Shown: piece after piece, positions 5,734-6,352 of the stretch
Position numbering within the stretch: the first letter of the stretch is position 1
Layout: every line of letters starts with the position of its first letter
Assembly: GCA_030684415.1 (NCBI GenBank)
Contig: JAUXNL010000092.1
Location: 1 to 6,352 of the forward strand
Origin: Moraxellaceae bacterium
Lineage (GTDB): Bacteria; Pseudomonadota; Gammaproteobacteria; Pseudomonadales; Moraxellaceae
Direction of reading: 5' to 3'
Length of the DNA stretch: 6,352 bases
Position numbers and translations under genes: made by a program
Notes under the pieces: generated by a model
Database searches by the model: none
The model's input: the letters and a program-made list of their open reading frames with translations, nothing else
What the model was told of the DNA's origin: nothing

Positions 5734-6352
5734 ATGTACCGTTACGACGCCTGGGACCAACGCATTGTGGATGAGCGTGTGGCCCAGTACCGCGACCAGA
5801 CCCGCCGCTACCTGAATGGCGAACTGACCGCCGACGAATTCCGCCCGTTGCGCCTGCAGAACGGCCTTTATGTTCAGCGCTTCGCGCCTATGCTGCGGGT
5901 GGCCGTGCCCTACGGCATGCTGAACAGCCGGCAGTTGCGCATGCTGGCCAGACTGGCGCGCGTCTATGACCGCGGCTATGCCCATGTGTCCACACGCCAG
6001 AATTTCCAGTTCAACTGGCCTGAGCTGGAAGATGTGCCCGAGATGCTGGCCGACCTTGCCACCGTGGAAATGCATGCCATCCAAACCTCTGGCAACTGCA
6101 TCCGCAACACCACCACCGACCAGTTTGCAGGCGTGGTCGCGGGCGAAATCGAAGACCCGCGCCCGACCTGCGAGTTGATTCGTCAATGGTCCACCTTCCA
6201 CCCGGAATTCGCCTTCCTGCCACGCAAGTTCAAGATCGCCGTGAACGCACTGCCCGACGTGGATCGCGCCGCCACTGCTGTGCATGACATCGGCATCTAT
6301 ATCGTGAAAAACGCGGCGGGTGAGATCGGTTACCGCGTTCTCGTCGGTGGCG
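5734..6352 (+). CDS. cysI: Assimilatory sulfite reductase, hemoprotein (beta) subunit, N-terminal part
   Basis: CysI reduces sulfite to sulfide with six electrons, using siroheme coupled to a 4Fe-4S cluster, in cytoplasmic sulfate assimilation; the sulfide goes to cysteine synthesis. The window holds 206 residues of a protein normally about 550 long. The start MYRYDAWDQRIVDERVAQ is the form common in pseudomonads and betaproteobacteria. The first ferredoxin-like half-domain covers about 43-112, including STRQNFQFNW (86-95). The siroheme-contacting stretch TSGNCIRNTTTD is at 118-129 and PRKFKIAVN at 163-171. The four cluster cysteines lie in the missing C-terminal part. The ATG at 5734 has AGGA (5724-5727) six bases upstream. 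In relatives a small DUF934 gene usually follows; it would be outside the window. The gene is divergent from the second GntR gene, but nothing shows that regulator controls it. The related ferredoxin-nitrite reductase family is less likely given the N-terminus. Confidence 0.94.
   Translation, partial: MYRYDAWDQRIVDERVAQYRDQTRRYLNGELTADEFRPLRLQNGLYVQRFAPMLRVAVPYGMLNSRQLRMLARLARVYDRGYAHVSTRQNFQFNWPELEDVPEMLADLATVEMHAIQTSGNCIRNTTTDQFAGVVAGEIEDPRPTCELIRQWSTFHPEFAFLPRKFKIAVNALPDVDRAATAVHDIGIYIVKNAAGEIGYRVLVGG

Overview
This window looks like ordinary chromosomal DNA from a GC-rich gammaproteobacterium, probably of the Pseudomonas/Alcanivorax type. The evidence is a bacterial SMC condensin (not MukB) with the LNPAPFCMLDEVDAPLDDAN nucleotide-binding end, an assimilatory sulfite reductase beginning MYRYDAWDQR, and two FCD-type GntR regulators. 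No rRNA, tRNA, phage, insertion sequence or CRISPR array was seen. The taxonomic placement is a judgement from protein style and recalled gene order, not a search.

Layout from left to right. Positions 2-3322 on the minus strand hold smc, complete at its N-terminus and cut by the left window edge about 50-60 residues before its end. Positions 3323-3714 are a gene-free gap with a GC-rich hairpin, a candidate minus-strand promoter and two palindromic GntR-type operators. Positions 3715-4461 on the minus strand hold a FadR-like GntR regulator. A 264-base gap follows, carrying two more operators of the same TGGT-N3-ACCA class around this gene's own predicted promoter, plus one diverged copy of a widespread intergenic palindromic repeat. 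Positions 4726-5421 on the minus strand hold a second FCD GntR regulator. A 312-base divergent promoter region leads to the plus-strand cysI gene (5734 to the right edge, N-terminal 206 residues only).

The most interesting signal is regulatory. Four copies of the same operator class occur in two pairs: one pair at the promoter of the FadR-like gene and one pair at a candidate promoter about 200 bases upstream of smc. In both places one operator overlaps the core promoter and the other lies just upstream of the -35 box. The simplest reading is that the FadR-like protein represses itself and also controls transcription entering smc, which would link a fatty-acid (acyl-CoA) signal to a chromosome-segregation gene. 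This is inference. No clearly new multi-gene system was found.
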